Shown: positions 8,111-15,521 of the stretch, piece by piece | How the letters are laid out: every line of letters begins with the position of its first letter | Position numbering within the stretch: position 1 is the stretch's first letter | Assembly (NCBI GenBank): GCA_949841045.1 | Contig: CATKXS010000012.1 | Coordinates: 1 to 37,983, forward strand | Direction of reading: 5' to 3' | Source: an uncultured Clostridia bacterium | Lineage (GTDB): Bacteria > Bacillota > Clostridia > Christensenellales > UBA1242 | Length of the DNA stretch: 37,983 nt | Notes under the pieces: generated by a model | What the model was told of the DNA's origin: nothing | Seen by the model: only the letters and a program-made list of their open reading frames with translations | Databases searched by the model: none | Translations under genes and position numbers: made by a program

Positions 8111-9943
8111 TTAAATTTCACCCCTTAAAATTTTCCCGCGTTCGCGATTTCTAAGATTGTGGTCAAGTATAATTTTTCTAATTCTAAGGCTCTTTGGTGT
8201 AACCTCAAGAATTTCATCATCGGCAAGGAATTCTATATCATCTTCAAGGCTCATTTTGACAGGTGGAGTAAGTCTAAGCGCATCATCTGAACCAGAAGCA
8301 CGACAGTTTGAAAGATGTTTTTTCTTGCAGACATTTACAACAATATCTCCCCCTTTTGGGTTTGAACCAACAACCATACCTGCATAAACGGCAGCACCGG
8401 CACCAATAAACAAGTCACCTCGCTCTTGTGCGTTAAATAGTCCATATACAATTGCTTCGCCGTCCTCATGAGCAACGAGAGAACCGTAATCACGTCTTTT
8501 GATTTCTCCCTTCCATGGCTGATAATCATAGAACACCGAATTGATTACGCCTTCACCTTTTGTATCAGTGAGGAGTTCGCTCTTAAAGCCAAAAAGACCA
8601 CGCGAAGGAATTAAAAACTCCATTTTAATACGACTTCCATGAGGGTTCATTTGAACAAGTTCGCCCTTTCTAACCCCCATTTTTTGCATTACGACACCAG
8701 TGCATTCCTCTGGGACGTCAAGGATAAGTCTATCAATAGGTTCACATTTAACGCCATCTATAACCTTAATGAGAACTTTAGGCATTGAGACCTGGAATTC
8801 AAAACCATCTCTTCTCATATTCTCAATAAGGATTGAAAGGTGCATTTCGCCTCTTCCGCTAACCCTAAATTGTTCGGCAGTTTCTCCGTCCTCAACTCTT
8901 AAAGAAAGGTCTTTTACTGCTTCTTTTGTAAGTCTATCACGAAGATGTCTTGACGTAACAAACTTTCCTTCCTTGCCTGCAAGAGGGCTGTCGTTTACCA
9001 TAAAGGTCATTTCAACACTAGGCTCTGCAATCTTAACAAATTCAATAGGTTCAACTTGAGTGCTGTCGCAAACAGTATCCCCTATTTGAATGCCTTCAAG
9101 GCCTGCAATACAGACAATTTCACCAACAGTTGCACTTTCAACTGGGACTTTCTTAAGACCTTCAAATACAAACAAGCTTACAACCTTTGATTTAACAATC
9201 TTCTTTTCATCGTGGAAGTTACAAAGAGTTACACTTTGTCCAACTTTGATTGAACCTCTTGAAATTTTTCCAACAGCAAGTTTTCCAACGTATTCATTAT
9301 GCTCTGCTGAAGATACCAAAAGTTGACATGGGCTAGCCTCGTCACCTTCAGGCGCTGGAATATAGCTGATGATTTTGTCAAACAGAGGATTCATATTAGT
9401 ACCTCGCACGTTTTGGTCATCGCTTGCTATACCCTCTCTTGCTGATGCAAAAATGAATGGAGAATTAAGTTGTTCTTCATTTGCATCGAGTTCAAGGAAG
9501 AGCTCAAGCACTTCATCAATCACTTCGTTTATGCGCGCGTCTTGTCTATCAATTTTATTTACAACTACAACGACTTTAAGCTTGAGCGCAAGTGCCTTTT
9601 CAAGTACAAAACGAGTTTGAGGCATTGGTCCTTCGTAAGCGTCAACTACAAGCAGTACGCCATCTACCATTTTAAGTACACGTTCAACCTCTCCACCAAA
9701 GTCAGCATGTCCAGGTGTATCAATAATATTTATCTTTGTGTCACCATAAAGGCAAGAGCAGTTTTTAGATAAAATAGTAATTCCTCTTTCTCTTTCAAGT
9801 GCGTTTGAGTCCATAACGCGGTCTTCAACAACTTGATTATCTCTAAAAACACTTCCTTGCTTTAAAAGTTCATTTACAAGTGAAGTTTTGCCATGGTCAA
9901 CGTGGGCAATAATCGCAATATTTCTAATTTTTTCGTTCTTCAT
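8111..9943 (-). CDS. typA: Translational GTPase TypA/BipA
   Basis: Ribosome-binding GTPase of the EF-G/LepA family, involved in ribosome assembly and stress adaptation. All G motifs are visible: G1 [10 protein letters not shown] (~residues 14-23), the G2 region RERGITI, G3 [10 protein letters not shown] (~77-86) and G4 NKIDR (~131-135). Domain II, an EF-G-like domain ([17 protein letters not shown]) and the TypA-specific C-terminal part ([19 protein letters not shown], with [11 protein letters not shown] later) follow. Its 610 aa match the family length. The start has AAAGGA upstream (AAAAAGGAAAAATTATG), behind a clear sigma-A promoter. Confidence 0.96.
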   Translation of the reverse strand: MKNEKIRNIAIIAHVDHGKTSLVNELLKQGSVFRDNQVVEDRVMDSNALERERGITILSKNCSCLYGDTKINIIDTPGHADFGGEVERVLKMVDGVLLVVDAYEGPMPQTRFVLEKALALKLKVVVVVNKIDRQDARINEVIDEVLELFLELDANEEQLNSPFIFASAREGIASDDQNVRGTNMNPLFDKIISYIPAPEGDEASPCQLLVSSAEHNEYVGKLAVGKISRGSIKVGQSVTLCNFHDEKKIVKSKVVSLFVFEGLKKVPVESATVGEIVCIAGLEGIQIGDTVCDSTQVEPIEFVKIAEPSVEMTFMVNDSPLAGKEGKFVTSRHLRDRLTKEAVKDLSLRVEDGETAEQFRVSGRGEMHLSILIENMRRDGFEFQVSMPKVLIKVIDGVKCEPIDRLILDVPEECTGVVMQKMGVRKGELVQMNPHGSRIKMEFLIPSRGLFGFKSELLTDTKGEGVINSVFYDYQPWKGEIKRRDYGSLVAHEDGEAIVYGLFNAQERGDLFIGAGAAVYAGMVVGSNPKGGDIVVNVCKKKHLSNCRASGSDDALRLTPPVKMSLEDDIEFLADDEILEVTPKSLRIRKIILDHNLRNRERGKILRGEI

Positions 9944-9966
9944 AATTTTTCCTTTTTAACTAATTC

Positions 9967-9995
9967 AGTATAACACATGCCACTTAAAATTTCAA
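9967..9995 (-). promoter_or_regulatory. Promoter of typA
   Basis: TTGAAA (9995-9990), a 17-nt spacer and TATACT (9972-9967), with the typA ATG about 24 bases downstream of the -10 box. Confidence 0.75.
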
Positions 9996-10109
9996 GCATA
10001 TTAAAATATTTTACTAATAAATATATAATTAATGCTCTGCCACGAACTAGAAATGAAAAAGACTTTTTCTCCTTATACGATATGCAATGAATAATAAACT
10101 AAGCCAATT

Positions 10110-10440
10110 GTCTAGCTATAGGCTTAGAAATGAACAAAACTTAAATTTTTATAATCTACTTCCGATAAATCAGCCTAAGGCTGTCAAGCATTTGGCTTAG
10201 GAACGAAATATATATTAAATTACTACTAGCCACACGACAGTCGCCAAGCATTTGGCTTGGGAACAGCGATGCCTAACTGAATAATTTCAACTTACAGTAT
10301 TATCGCAAGTTAAGTTTGCTTGAACATTTGGCTTAGGAACGAACAAAACTTAAATTTTATAAATATTGTTTACGATAAAAACAGCCTAAGGCTGTCAAGC
10401 ATTTGGCTTGGGAACGAAATATATATTAAATTGCTACCAG
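10110..10440. repeat. Hairpin-associated repeat cluster (CATTTGGCTTRGGAAC), with ~210-bp partial duplication
   Basis: This is the main content of the 550-bp gap between typA and the next gene. CATTTGGCTTRGGAAC occurs near 10189, 10249, 10325 and 10400. Each copy is preceded by a short inverted repeat of different sequence: CAGCC-TAA-GGCTG (10171-10183 and 10382-10394), CGAC-A-GTCG and GCAAG...CTTGA. Two longer stretches recur ~210 bp apart: GAACAAAACTTAAATTTTATAA-like sequence, and GGAACGAAATATATATTAAATT behind the CAGCC hairpin, suggesting a tandem duplication that has diverged. Inverted copies of the core occur near 12561-12629. Further AAGCG-TAA-CGCTT sits at 10458-10470. No ORF or tRNA was seen. 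Confidence 0.7.
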
Positions 10441-10470
10441 TCTAACGATTTATGATTAAGCGTAACGCTT

Positions 10471-10497
10471 AAAAAAGTGGACTAAATAAGTCCACTT
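10471..10497 (-). terminator. Intrinsic terminator of the coiled-coil gene
   Basis: AAGTGGACT / AGTCCACTT with a five-base loop and six T on the minus strand. The stem begins within the stop codon of the upstream gene. Confidence 0.85.
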
Positions 10498-11189
10498 TAC
10501 ATTTCATGTTCTTCTTGCAAATCCTCTTCTTTGTCTTCTGTTAAACTGTTAAGCCTATCTTTAAGAGCATTACGTTCGCCAGCAAGAGCTCCGTCTTTAC
10601 CATTTTGTAAGTTTTTGATTATATCAAGATTGATAATTTCTCTTGCTTTATTGCCATACTCGGCTTCAGAAGTAAGATTGATATTTACAGTCATTCCCCT
10701 AAAAAGTATTGACGAGTCAACCTCTTCCTGAACAAGTTTATTGTCATAGTTTTCAATTAAAACTTCACGTACAGCCTTTTCTTGGATTTCTTCCATTTTC
10801 TTAAGAAGCGATTTATGGTCATAAACACCTACTTCTTTAATAAAAGCCTCATACTTTTCAATTTTTTCAATTTGAAGTTTATTAGCCTGGTGATTATTTT
10901 CAAGTGTTGCAAGTTCGGCTTTTAATTTTTTCTTGCCGAACAAAGTCTTTTTTATAGCCTTTTCCAACCTTGCTTTTTCAGCAGGATAGCGTTTTTCATC
11001 AAAATAAATTACGTCAATGTCAATGTCAGTGAGAGTTTTTTTCATTAAAAAGCCTTGTCTCTCATATGCATCTTCATAAAGCTCTACAGCCTTACTATAG
11101 TCCATAAGTAGTTTTGTGTATTCATTATTGGCATTGAGTTTTTTCTCGGTTTCTTTTCTGAATAATTCATCAAAAGATTTATATTGCAT
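10497..11189 (-). CDS. Cytoplasmic coiled-coil protein, unknown
   Basis: The 230-aa product is highly charged (Lys and Glu dominate), lacks a signal peptide or membrane helix, and shows long heptad-like stretches at about residues 15-60 and 75-155 (KARLEKAIKKTLFGKKKLKAELATLENN). A short beta-like segment (SILFRGMTVNINL) interrupts the helices around 165. The C-terminus is acidic (TEDKEEDLQEEHEM). I recognise no family; a structural or scaffold role is only a guess. It forms its own transcription unit: consensus promoter, ~80-nt leader, GGAGG at the start (AAAGGAGGTAAGTTTATG) and a terminator overlapping its stop. Confidence 0.65.
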   Translation of the reverse strand: MQYKSFDELFRKETEKKLNANNEYTKLLMDYSKAVELYEDAYERQGFLMKKTLTDIDIDVIYFDEKRYPAEKARLEKAIKKTLFGKKKLKAELATLENNHQANKLQIEKIEKYEAFIKEVGVYDHKSLLKKMEEIQEKAVREVLIENYDNKLVQEEVDSSILFRGMTVNINLTSEAEYGNKAREIINLDIIKNLQNGKDGALAGERNALKDRLNSLTEDKEEDLQEEHEM

Positions 11190-11263
11190 AAACTTACCTC
11201 CTTTTACTCTAGGATTGATAAAGCGGGTTAATATATTATATGCATATTTTATCTTACAAGTAT

Positions 11264-11292
11264 ATTATAACATAACTATCTCAAATAGTCAA
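11264..11292 (-). promoter_or_regulatory. Promoter of the coiled-coil gene
   Basis: TTGACT (11292-11287), 17-nt spacer, TATAAT (11269-11264). The predicted leader is about 70 nt long and ends in AAAGGAGG. Confidence 0.8.
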
Positions 11293-11433
11293 CTAGTTTA
11301 TATAAAAACAAGGCCTCACATGCTAAAAAAATGTCAAATAATTGCGATTTTTAGTTGAAATTGCAAAAAAATTAAATTTTATTTCAGTAATTTTATAAAA
11401 AAAACGCTTATTAAATTTGCGTCAAACTTGCAC

Positions 11434-11460
11434 AAAAAAAGACGCACACAAGGCGCGTCT
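11434..11460 (-). terminator. Intrinsic terminator of the rpsF-ssb-rpsR-rpmE unit
   Basis: AGACGC / GCGTCT stem followed by seven T on the minus strand, about 65 bases past the rpmE stop. The rest of the 330-bp gap up to the coiled-coil gene holds only that gene's promoter and leader. Confidence 0.75.
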
Positions 11461-11522
11461 ATTTATTTGGGTACGCAAAAATAACAAAGTATTTTTTAGT
11501 ACGCAAGAAAACGACAATTTTC

Positions 11523-11729
11523 TTATTTTAAACCATATTTCTTGTTGAATTTTTCAACGTTACCACTAGCGTCAACCACTTTCTTCTTACCAGTAAAGAA
11601 TGGGTGGCATTTATTGCAAATGTCAAGACTTAAAGACTCGCCTTTAACGCAAGACCTTGTCTTGAAAGTATTTCCGCAAGCGCAAGTTACAGTAACTTCA
11701 TGGTAATCAGGATGAATTTCCTTTTGCAT
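11523..11729 (-). CDS. rpmE: Ribosomal protein bL31 (zinc-binding form)
   Basis: Component of the large subunit that bridges to the small subunit. MQKEIHPDY is the family start, and the cysteines CAC (16 and 18) and CNKC before HPFFTGKKK mark the zinc-binding C+ form rather than the zinc-free paralogue. Length 68 aa is typical. AGGAGGA precedes the ATG. The gene follows rpsR with a 47-bp gap that contains the palindrome TGCGCAAATTGCGCA, and it closes the operon. Confidence 0.95.
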   Translation of the reverse strand: MQKEIHPDYHEVTVTCACGNTFKTRSCVKGESLSLDICNKCHPFFTGKKKVVDASGNVEKFNKKYGLK

Positions 11730-11776
11730 AATAGTCCTCCTATAAATATTTTTTTGCGCAATTTGCGCAGTTTTAA

Positions 11777-12037
11777 TTAGTCACCTACATATGGAAGTAA
11801 GGCAACATTTCTAGCTCTTTTGATTGCGGTGCAAAGCTCTCTTTGGTGATAAGAGCAAACGCCAGTTTGACGTCTTGGTAAAATTTTACCTTTTTCAGTG
11901 ATATATTTTCTGATTTTTGAAACGTCTTTGTAGTCAATAGTTTTTTCACCAGCAACACAAAAAGCACAAACTTTTTTCTTTGAAGGTTTTCTAAACTTTT
12001 TTACAACAACCTTCTCTTCGGCTTTAGCTTCTGCCAT
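11777..12037 (-). CDS. rpsR: Ribosomal protein bS18
   Basis: Small-subunit protein that pairs with bS6 on the platform. The core [24 protein letters not shown] is diagnostic for S18. An N-terminal extension [17 protein letters not shown] precedes a zinc-type pair CAFC, and a further Cys lies in [11 protein letters not shown], so this looks like the cysteine-bearing form. AAAAGGAGA lies upstream. It forms the conserved rpsF-ssb-rpsR order with its neighbours. Confidence 0.95.
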   Translation of the reverse strand: MAEAKAEEKVVVKKFRKPSKKKVCAFCVAGEKTIDYKDVSKIRKYITEKGKILPRRQTGVCSYHQRELCTAIKRARNVALLPYVGD

Positions 12038-12068
12038 AGTTATAATCTCCTTTTAAATATTTTTACCC

Positions 12069-12479
12069 TTAGAATGGTAAGCTGTCATCGTCATCAATAG
12101 GTTCAAGCTCTGCATTGCCATCACTTGGTCTAACAGCGCCGTCACCAGTAGGGTCGCCACTTCTTGAACTTAAGAATTCAACATCGTTTGCTGTGATTTC
12201 AGTTGTGTAACGTTTGCTTCCATCAGATGCTTCATAAGATACATTTTGGATACGTCCAACTACGCAACATTTTGAACCTTTTTTCAAAAATTTGTGGCAG
12301 TTTTCAGCAAGTCCTCTCCAAACAACAATGTTGAAGAAATCTGCTGATGGGCCATTATCGTTATTGTTTGCAAAGCCTCTTTGCACAGCAAGAGAAAATC
12401 TGCAAACTGAAACACCACTGTTTGTTGTGGTAATTTCTGGGTCTTTAGTTAAATTTCCAATTAAAATAATTTTGTTCAT
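12069..12479 (-). CDS. ssb: Single-stranded DNA-binding protein
   Basis: OB-fold protein coating single-stranded DNA during replication and repair. The OB domain spans ~1-105 (MNKIILIGNLTKDPEI ... FFNIVVWRGLAENC ... KGSKCCVVGRIQNVSYE). A short acidic linker leads to the C-terminal tip DDDSLPF, which recruits partner enzymes. Its 136 aa are slightly short because the linker is reduced. Ribosome site GGGGAGA is just upstream. The 210 bp between rpsF and ssb hold repeat elements rather than a gene, unusual for this tight operon. Confidence 0.95.
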   Translation of the reverse strand: MNKIILIGNLTKDPEITTTNSGVSVCRFSLAVQRGFANNNDNGPSADFFNIVVWRGLAENCHKFLKKGSKCCVVGRIQNVSYEASDGSKRYTTEITANDVEFLSSRSGDPTGDGAVRPSDGNAELEPIDDDDSLPF

Positions 12480-12490
12480 AATATCTCCCC

Positions 12491-12629
12491 TGCAAACTTA
12501 GTTTGCATCATTATCGTACACTGAGTAGTAATCTCCATTCACTTCTCATTCCATCGAGCCAGATGTTCGACGACTATCGTTGTACCTTGTAACATTATCT
12601 AGTACCAAATGTTCGACAACCTTAGGCTG
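12491..12629 (-). repeat. Repeat elements inserted between rpsF and ssb
   Basis: TGCAAAC-TTA-GTTTGCA (12491-12507) is a perfect TTA-loop palindrome. On the minus strand, CAGCCTAAGGTTG-TCGAACATTTGG (12605-12629) and ACGATAGTCGT-CGAACATCTGGCTCGATGGAA (near 12549-12580) repeat the hairpin plus CATTTGGCT pattern of the 10.1-10.4 kb cluster. They would be transcribed within the ribosomal-protein mRNA. Confidence 0.65.
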
Positions 12630-12691
12630 TTTTCTATTAAAAACTAATTTTTAAATCGTAGTATTCAAAAATTTATGTTTGCTTTATTAAA

Positions 12692-12973
12692 TTACTTTCT
12701 TACGAAAAGTTGACGAACAACGCCTTCAGTAATGTTCATGAGTTTTGCCATTGCATCAATTTCGCCTGCGTCAATTGTCATGTTCATAAGAACATAAAAA
12801 CCTTCGTTCTTGAAATTGATTGGATAAGCAAGTTTTCTCATTCCCCATTTATCAATGCCTTCAACAGTGCCGCCTTTAGATTCAACATAAGAAGAGAATT
12901 TTGAAATCAATTCTTCACGTTTTTCTTCGGCAACATCAGAAGCGATGATATAAAGAAGTTCATACTTATTCAT
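12692..12973 (-). CDS. rpsF: Ribosomal protein bS6
   Basis: Small-subunit platform protein binding bS18. The 93-aa product starts MNKYELLYII and has the S6 ferredoxin-like core, including KWGMRKLAYPINFKNEGFYVLM. The ORF track begins 17 codons earlier, but AAAGGAGG is placed eight bases before the ATG at 12973, so the shorter form is chosen. It heads the rpsF-ssb-rpsR-rpmE unit behind a strong promoter with a hairpin at the predicted RNA 5' end. Confidence 0.93.
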   Translation of the reverse strand: MNKYELLYIIASDVAEEKREELISKFSSYVESKGGTVEGIDKWGMRKLAYPINFKNEGFYVLMNMTIDAGEIDAMAKLMNITEGVVRQLFVRK

Positions 12974-13022
12974 ACTTTTTACCTCCTTTTGGACAAAATG
13001 GTCTTTTCCTTTAAAAAAAGAC

Positions 13023-13078
13023 AAGGACAGTAAATTTTACTGCCCTATTAGTATATCTTTGTTTATATAATTTGTCAA
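13023..13078 (-). promoter_or_regulatory. rpsF promoter and 5'-terminal leader hairpin
   Basis: TTGACA (13078-13073), 17-nt spacer, TATACT (13055-13050). The predicted start falls on the G's of GGGCAGTAAAATTTACTGTCC, which folds into a ~9-bp hairpin and is followed by TTGTCTTTTTTT. The leader therefore begins with a terminator-like hairpin, which could protect the mRNA end or act as an attenuator. I could not match it to the known S6:S18-binding leader motif. Confidence 0.65.
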
Positions 13079-13109
13079 GCGTTTTATTAATTTTTAATTA
13101 CGCTATTTT

Positions 13110-13829
13110 TTATCTTTGAGACCCTTCCTTTTCATCTCCGCCTTTGCGCTCTTTTTCTTCGTCATAATCACTGCCAAGAAATTCCTTTTTATCCCGCCTA
13201 GTCTCTTTTCTAACATTCAAAATCTCATTTTTTAATTTGAATTTATCCAATTTATTTACATTTTCTTGCTCAAACTTTTTGTTTCTTTCTTCATTTTGTC
13301 CCAAAGATTTAACATCCGTATAGTTTATATAATCATTTTCTGTAATCTTATCGGTCAAGTATCTATATAGATATTGCTCAACTAAACCATGTTCAACAGT
13401 ATTAGCCTCATAACTGAGTACAAAATCAAAGCCAATTTTTTCATAAAGCTTCACTGCATTGTCATTATGCCCCATGCATTCTACCGAAACAGTCGGAAAA
13501 CCTTTTGAGTGGTGAAGCGCATAATCAACAAGCGCACTTCCTATTCCTTGCTTTTGATAATCTTTGTCAACCGCCAAAACCGCAATATACAAACTACCTT
13601 CAATATATCCTTCCATAAGCGAGACAAACCCTACAACATTGTCGCCTTTCATAGCACAAACATAATAATTTTTAGTAGCAGTTTCAAAAGCAATATCTTC
13701 AAGGAGACCAAAAATACATTTATTATCAAAAATTCCATCATGATTTATATCATGCTGATGATAAATTCTTAAAACTTGACTCATCAAATCATCTTTTTTC
13801 TTTACGACAACAAATTCTAAATCTTCCAT
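13110..13829 (-). CDS. GNAT-family N-acetyltransferase with charged tail
   Basis: The GNAT fold covers about residues 1-150. Motif A appears as VLAVDKDYQKQGIGSALVDYAL (Q-x-x-G-x-G/A acetyl-CoA loop), and motif B includes LYEKIGFDFVLSYE, as in RimI-like enzymes. The substrate is unknown. After the domain comes an ~85-residue, highly charged tail (NEERNKKFEQENVNKLDKFK ... KERKGGDEKEGSQR) without known domain, unusual for the family. AAGGA lies seven bases before the ATG. It stands alone, upstream of the rpsF promoter on the same strand; no clear terminator separates them except the rpsF leader hairpin. Confidence 0.8.
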   Translation of the reverse strand: MEDLEFVVVKKKDDLMSQVLRIYHQHDINHDGIFDNKCIFGLLEDIAFETATKNYYVCAMKGDNVVGFVSLMEGYIEGSLYIAVLAVDKDYQKQGIGSALVDYALHHSKGFPTVSVECMGHNDNAVKLYEKIGFDFVLSYEANTVEHGLVEQYLYRYLTDKITENDYINYTDVKSLGQNEERNKKFEQENVNKLDKFKLKNEILNVRKETRRDKKEFLGSDYDEEKERKGGDEKEGSQR

Positions 13830-13882
13830 AATATATCCTTTTTATGGCTTAATTTTAACATGTTTGCATAAACTTGTCAATA

Positions 13883-13904
13883 CAGCCTTAAAAAGCTAAG
13901 GCTG
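13883..13904. repeat. Palindrome CAGCCTT/AAGGCTG
   Basis: The inverted repeat CAGCCTTAAAAAGCTAAGGCTG shares the CAGCCT/AGGCTG stem with the hairpins of the 10.1-10.4 kb repeats but has a longer loop. Confidence 0.5.
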
Positions 13905-13976
13905 AATCTTAACTAAAACATTTAATAATCAAATATTCAATAAAATTCATTTTATTATTGGGTATTATTGCGTAAC

Positions 13977-14008
13977 TAAAAAAGCACTATTTTCGTTAGT
14001 GCTTTTCT
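13977..14008 (-). terminator. Terminator of the OapA-like gene
   Basis: AAAAGCACTAA / TTAGTGCTTTT with a short loop (CGAAAA) and a T run on the minus strand, just past the stop codon. Confidence 0.8.
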
Positions 14009-14014
14009 TTAATT

Positions 14015-14782
14015 CTACTTTTCTTCTGATATTTCGCTATTATTTTCATCATTTATTGACTTCTCTGTTAAATCTTCAACCTCGCTCTCGTCAGCTATAA
14101 AATTGACATCTTTAGCCGATTTTTCTTCTAAATTTTCATCATTTTTGCAATTTTTAGGTGAATTATTCACTTTTTCAGGCGAATTCTTCGCCTTTTTTGA
14201 TGAATTATCTCTTTTTGATTGCCTATGAAATAAACTTATAAACTTACCCAAAATAAGGATAATCCTCTCACAGTGAGTCATGGCATATTTTTTACAATAC
14301 GCCTTTCCAAAAATTGTAAGCGCGGCGATAACAGCAGAAACAACCGAAGCAATTAAGACTTGTAAAAAGTCATCAGCTACATTAAAAACAAAGAACGCAG
14401 TAATAGTTGCACCAGCAGCACCGGCAAGAATACCACAAATATCTCCGATGACGTCCGCTGACACACTTGCAACCTTTTCTTTATTTTGAATAAGCTTAAT
14501 TGATTCTTTCGCGCCTCTCACTTTTCTCGCCGCCATAGCTCTAAAGGGCTCAAAGTTTGCAGTTGTAATTGCCACACCCACCATATCGGCCACTATCGCT
14601 ATCAAGATGAACACCAAAATTACAACTATACTTACAGCAATGCCCGCTCCACTTAGAGAAATTTCGCTGACTATACCAAAGGCGAGCGATAAAAAGAATG
14701 ACAAAACAAGCACGATAAGTGGCCATTTCCACCATATCGCAAATTTTGACGGTTTAGGTTTTTTAGGTTTTTTCACTTTCAT
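14015..14782 (-). CDS. oapA: Membrane protein resembling OLE-associated protein OapA
   Basis: The 255-aa product has four hydrophobic segments (about residues 20-42, 46-70, 118-140 and 145-165). The conserved-looking block ADMVGVAITTANFEPFRAMA followed by KVRGAKESIKLIQN and SADVIGDICGILAGAAGA matches, from memory, the family of the OLE RNA-binding membrane protein OapA of Bacillota. In known species OapA binds the ~600-nt OLE RNA at the membrane. A probable OLE RNA lies one gene upstream on the same strand, which supports the assignment. The start at 14782 rather than 14794 has GAGG six bases upstream. The C-terminal ~65 residues are a charged low-complexity tail (KKAKNSPEKVNNSPKNCKND), encoded by DNA containing two perfect palindromes. 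Confidence 0.68.
   Translation of the reverse strand: MKVKKPKKPKPSKFAIWWKWPLIVLVLSFFLSLAFGIVSEISLSGAGIAVSIVVILVFILIAIVADMVGVAITTANFEPFRAMAARKVRGAKESIKLIQNKEKVASVSADVIGDICGILAGAAGATITAFFVFNVADDFLQVLIASVVSAVIAALTIFGKAYCKKYAMTHCERIILILGKFISLFHRQSKRDNSSKKAKNSPEKVNNSPKNCKNDENLEEKSAKDVNFIADESEVEDLTEKSINDENNSEISEEK
14158..14192. repeat. Two palindromes inside the coding sequence of the OapA-like tail
   Basis: GTGAA-TTA-TTCAC (14158-14170) and GGCGAATTCTTCGCC (14178-14192) lie eight bases apart and encode part of the disordered tail. They resemble the intergenic TTA-loop palindromes. Confidence 0.6.
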
Positions 14783-14912
14783 TTTAATCCTCATTTTTTT
14801 ATTTATCTATTTCTATATAATTTTTATAGTTTTTCTCTATCGCTTCTAATATGAGTTCGACTGCGAATCTCGTTTCAAAGGATAATTGTAGTTTATCTTT
14901 ATTCGCATTATA

Positions 14913-15323
14913 CTAGTCGATGATTTCTGTCATTTCACCTTTTGCTATGCTAAATGACCACCAATCACAAATCATTTCAACTATATAAACATAAGGCATG
15001 TCGTGTACCCTCCCCCGTTTGTCAATCCAAGCTTCTGGGTGGTGAAGATTTGTCTTTTTATGCGATTCTACCGCTTTTTTGAATAAAATTTCGCTTTTTT
15101 CGTCATTTTTTCCAAAAAAATGTTTTAAATATGGCAAAAATTCTTCGTCAGTATATTTTGACATATCATGCTTTTCTATATTCTTCCTGATAATACTTAG
15201 AGTTTTTTCGTCTAAATTTAGGCTGTCTTTATTAATTCTTTTGCAATATTGGTCAAATGCCTTTTTAATATTTTCTCTATGAGTCTTTATGTAATCTAAA
15301 TATTCGACAATTTCTTTTTCCAT
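14913..15323 (-). CDS. DUF5662-like protein, leaderless mRNA
   Basis: The 136-aa product shows the pattern of the DUF5662 family: HDMSKYTDEEFLPYLKHFF near residues 50-70, KKTNLHHPEAW near 95-105 and EMICDWWSFS near the C-terminus. The several His/Asp/Glu residues suggest a metal-binding helical fold related to phosphohydrolase-like proteins; no reaction is known to me. The ORF track starts at 15341, but TATACT of a consensus promoter lies in that stretch, so the start must be the ATG at 15323, exactly where transcription is predicted to begin. No SD is present. It sits between the probable OLE RNA and the OapA-like gene. Confidence 0.75.
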   Translation of the reverse strand: MEKEIVEYLDYIKTHRENIKKAFDQYCKRINKDSLNLDEKTLSIIRKNIEKHDMSKYTDEEFLPYLKHFFGKNDEKSEILFKKAVESHKKTNLHHPEAWIDKRGRVHDMPYVYIVEMICDWWSFSIAKGEMTEIID

Positions 15324-15329
15324 AAATAT

Positions 15330-15358
15330 AGTATAGCACATTTGAAATATTTTTGCAA
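15330..15358 (-). promoter_or_regulatory. Promoter of the DUF5662 gene giving a leaderless mRNA
   Basis: TTGCAA (15358-15353), 17-nt spacer, TATACT (15335-15330), then six bases and the ATG (15323), so +1 is predicted to be the A of the start codon. Confidence 0.72.
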
Positions 15359-15412
15359 CAGACTTCGTCTGCTTTCGCTAAGTAACCGTCTTTGTTTGGC
15401 AGGTTTAACCTG
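15359..15412. repeat. Two short palindromes upstream of the DUF5662 promoter
   Basis: CAGACTTCGTCTG (15359-15371) and CAGG-TTTAA-CCTG (15400-15412) are perfect palindromes. The second has a T run on the plus strand, but no plus-strand gene precedes it. Confidence 0.5.
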
Positions 15413-15485
15413 TTTTTATTTTATCACATATTATTCTTCAAGTACAAAAGACATTTAAAGCCTCTATTTTCAAATCTATTTTAAA

Positions 15486-15521
15486 AACAAAAAAGAGAAT
15501 AACGGAAATATCTGTTATTCT
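15486..15521 (-). terminator. Terminator of the large ncRNA
   Basis: GAGAATAAC / GTTATTCTC, a perfect 9-bp stem, followed by TTTTTTGTTTTT on the minus strand. Confidence 0.9.

Noticed and set aside
8157-9772. ORFs opposite typA
   Set aside because: Ser-rich shadows of a well-conserved gene in antisense frames.
10110-10440. CRISPR array
   Set aside because: The repeats are imperfect, the spacing differs (about 60-80 bp), sequences between copies are themselves duplicated, and no cas gene is nearby.
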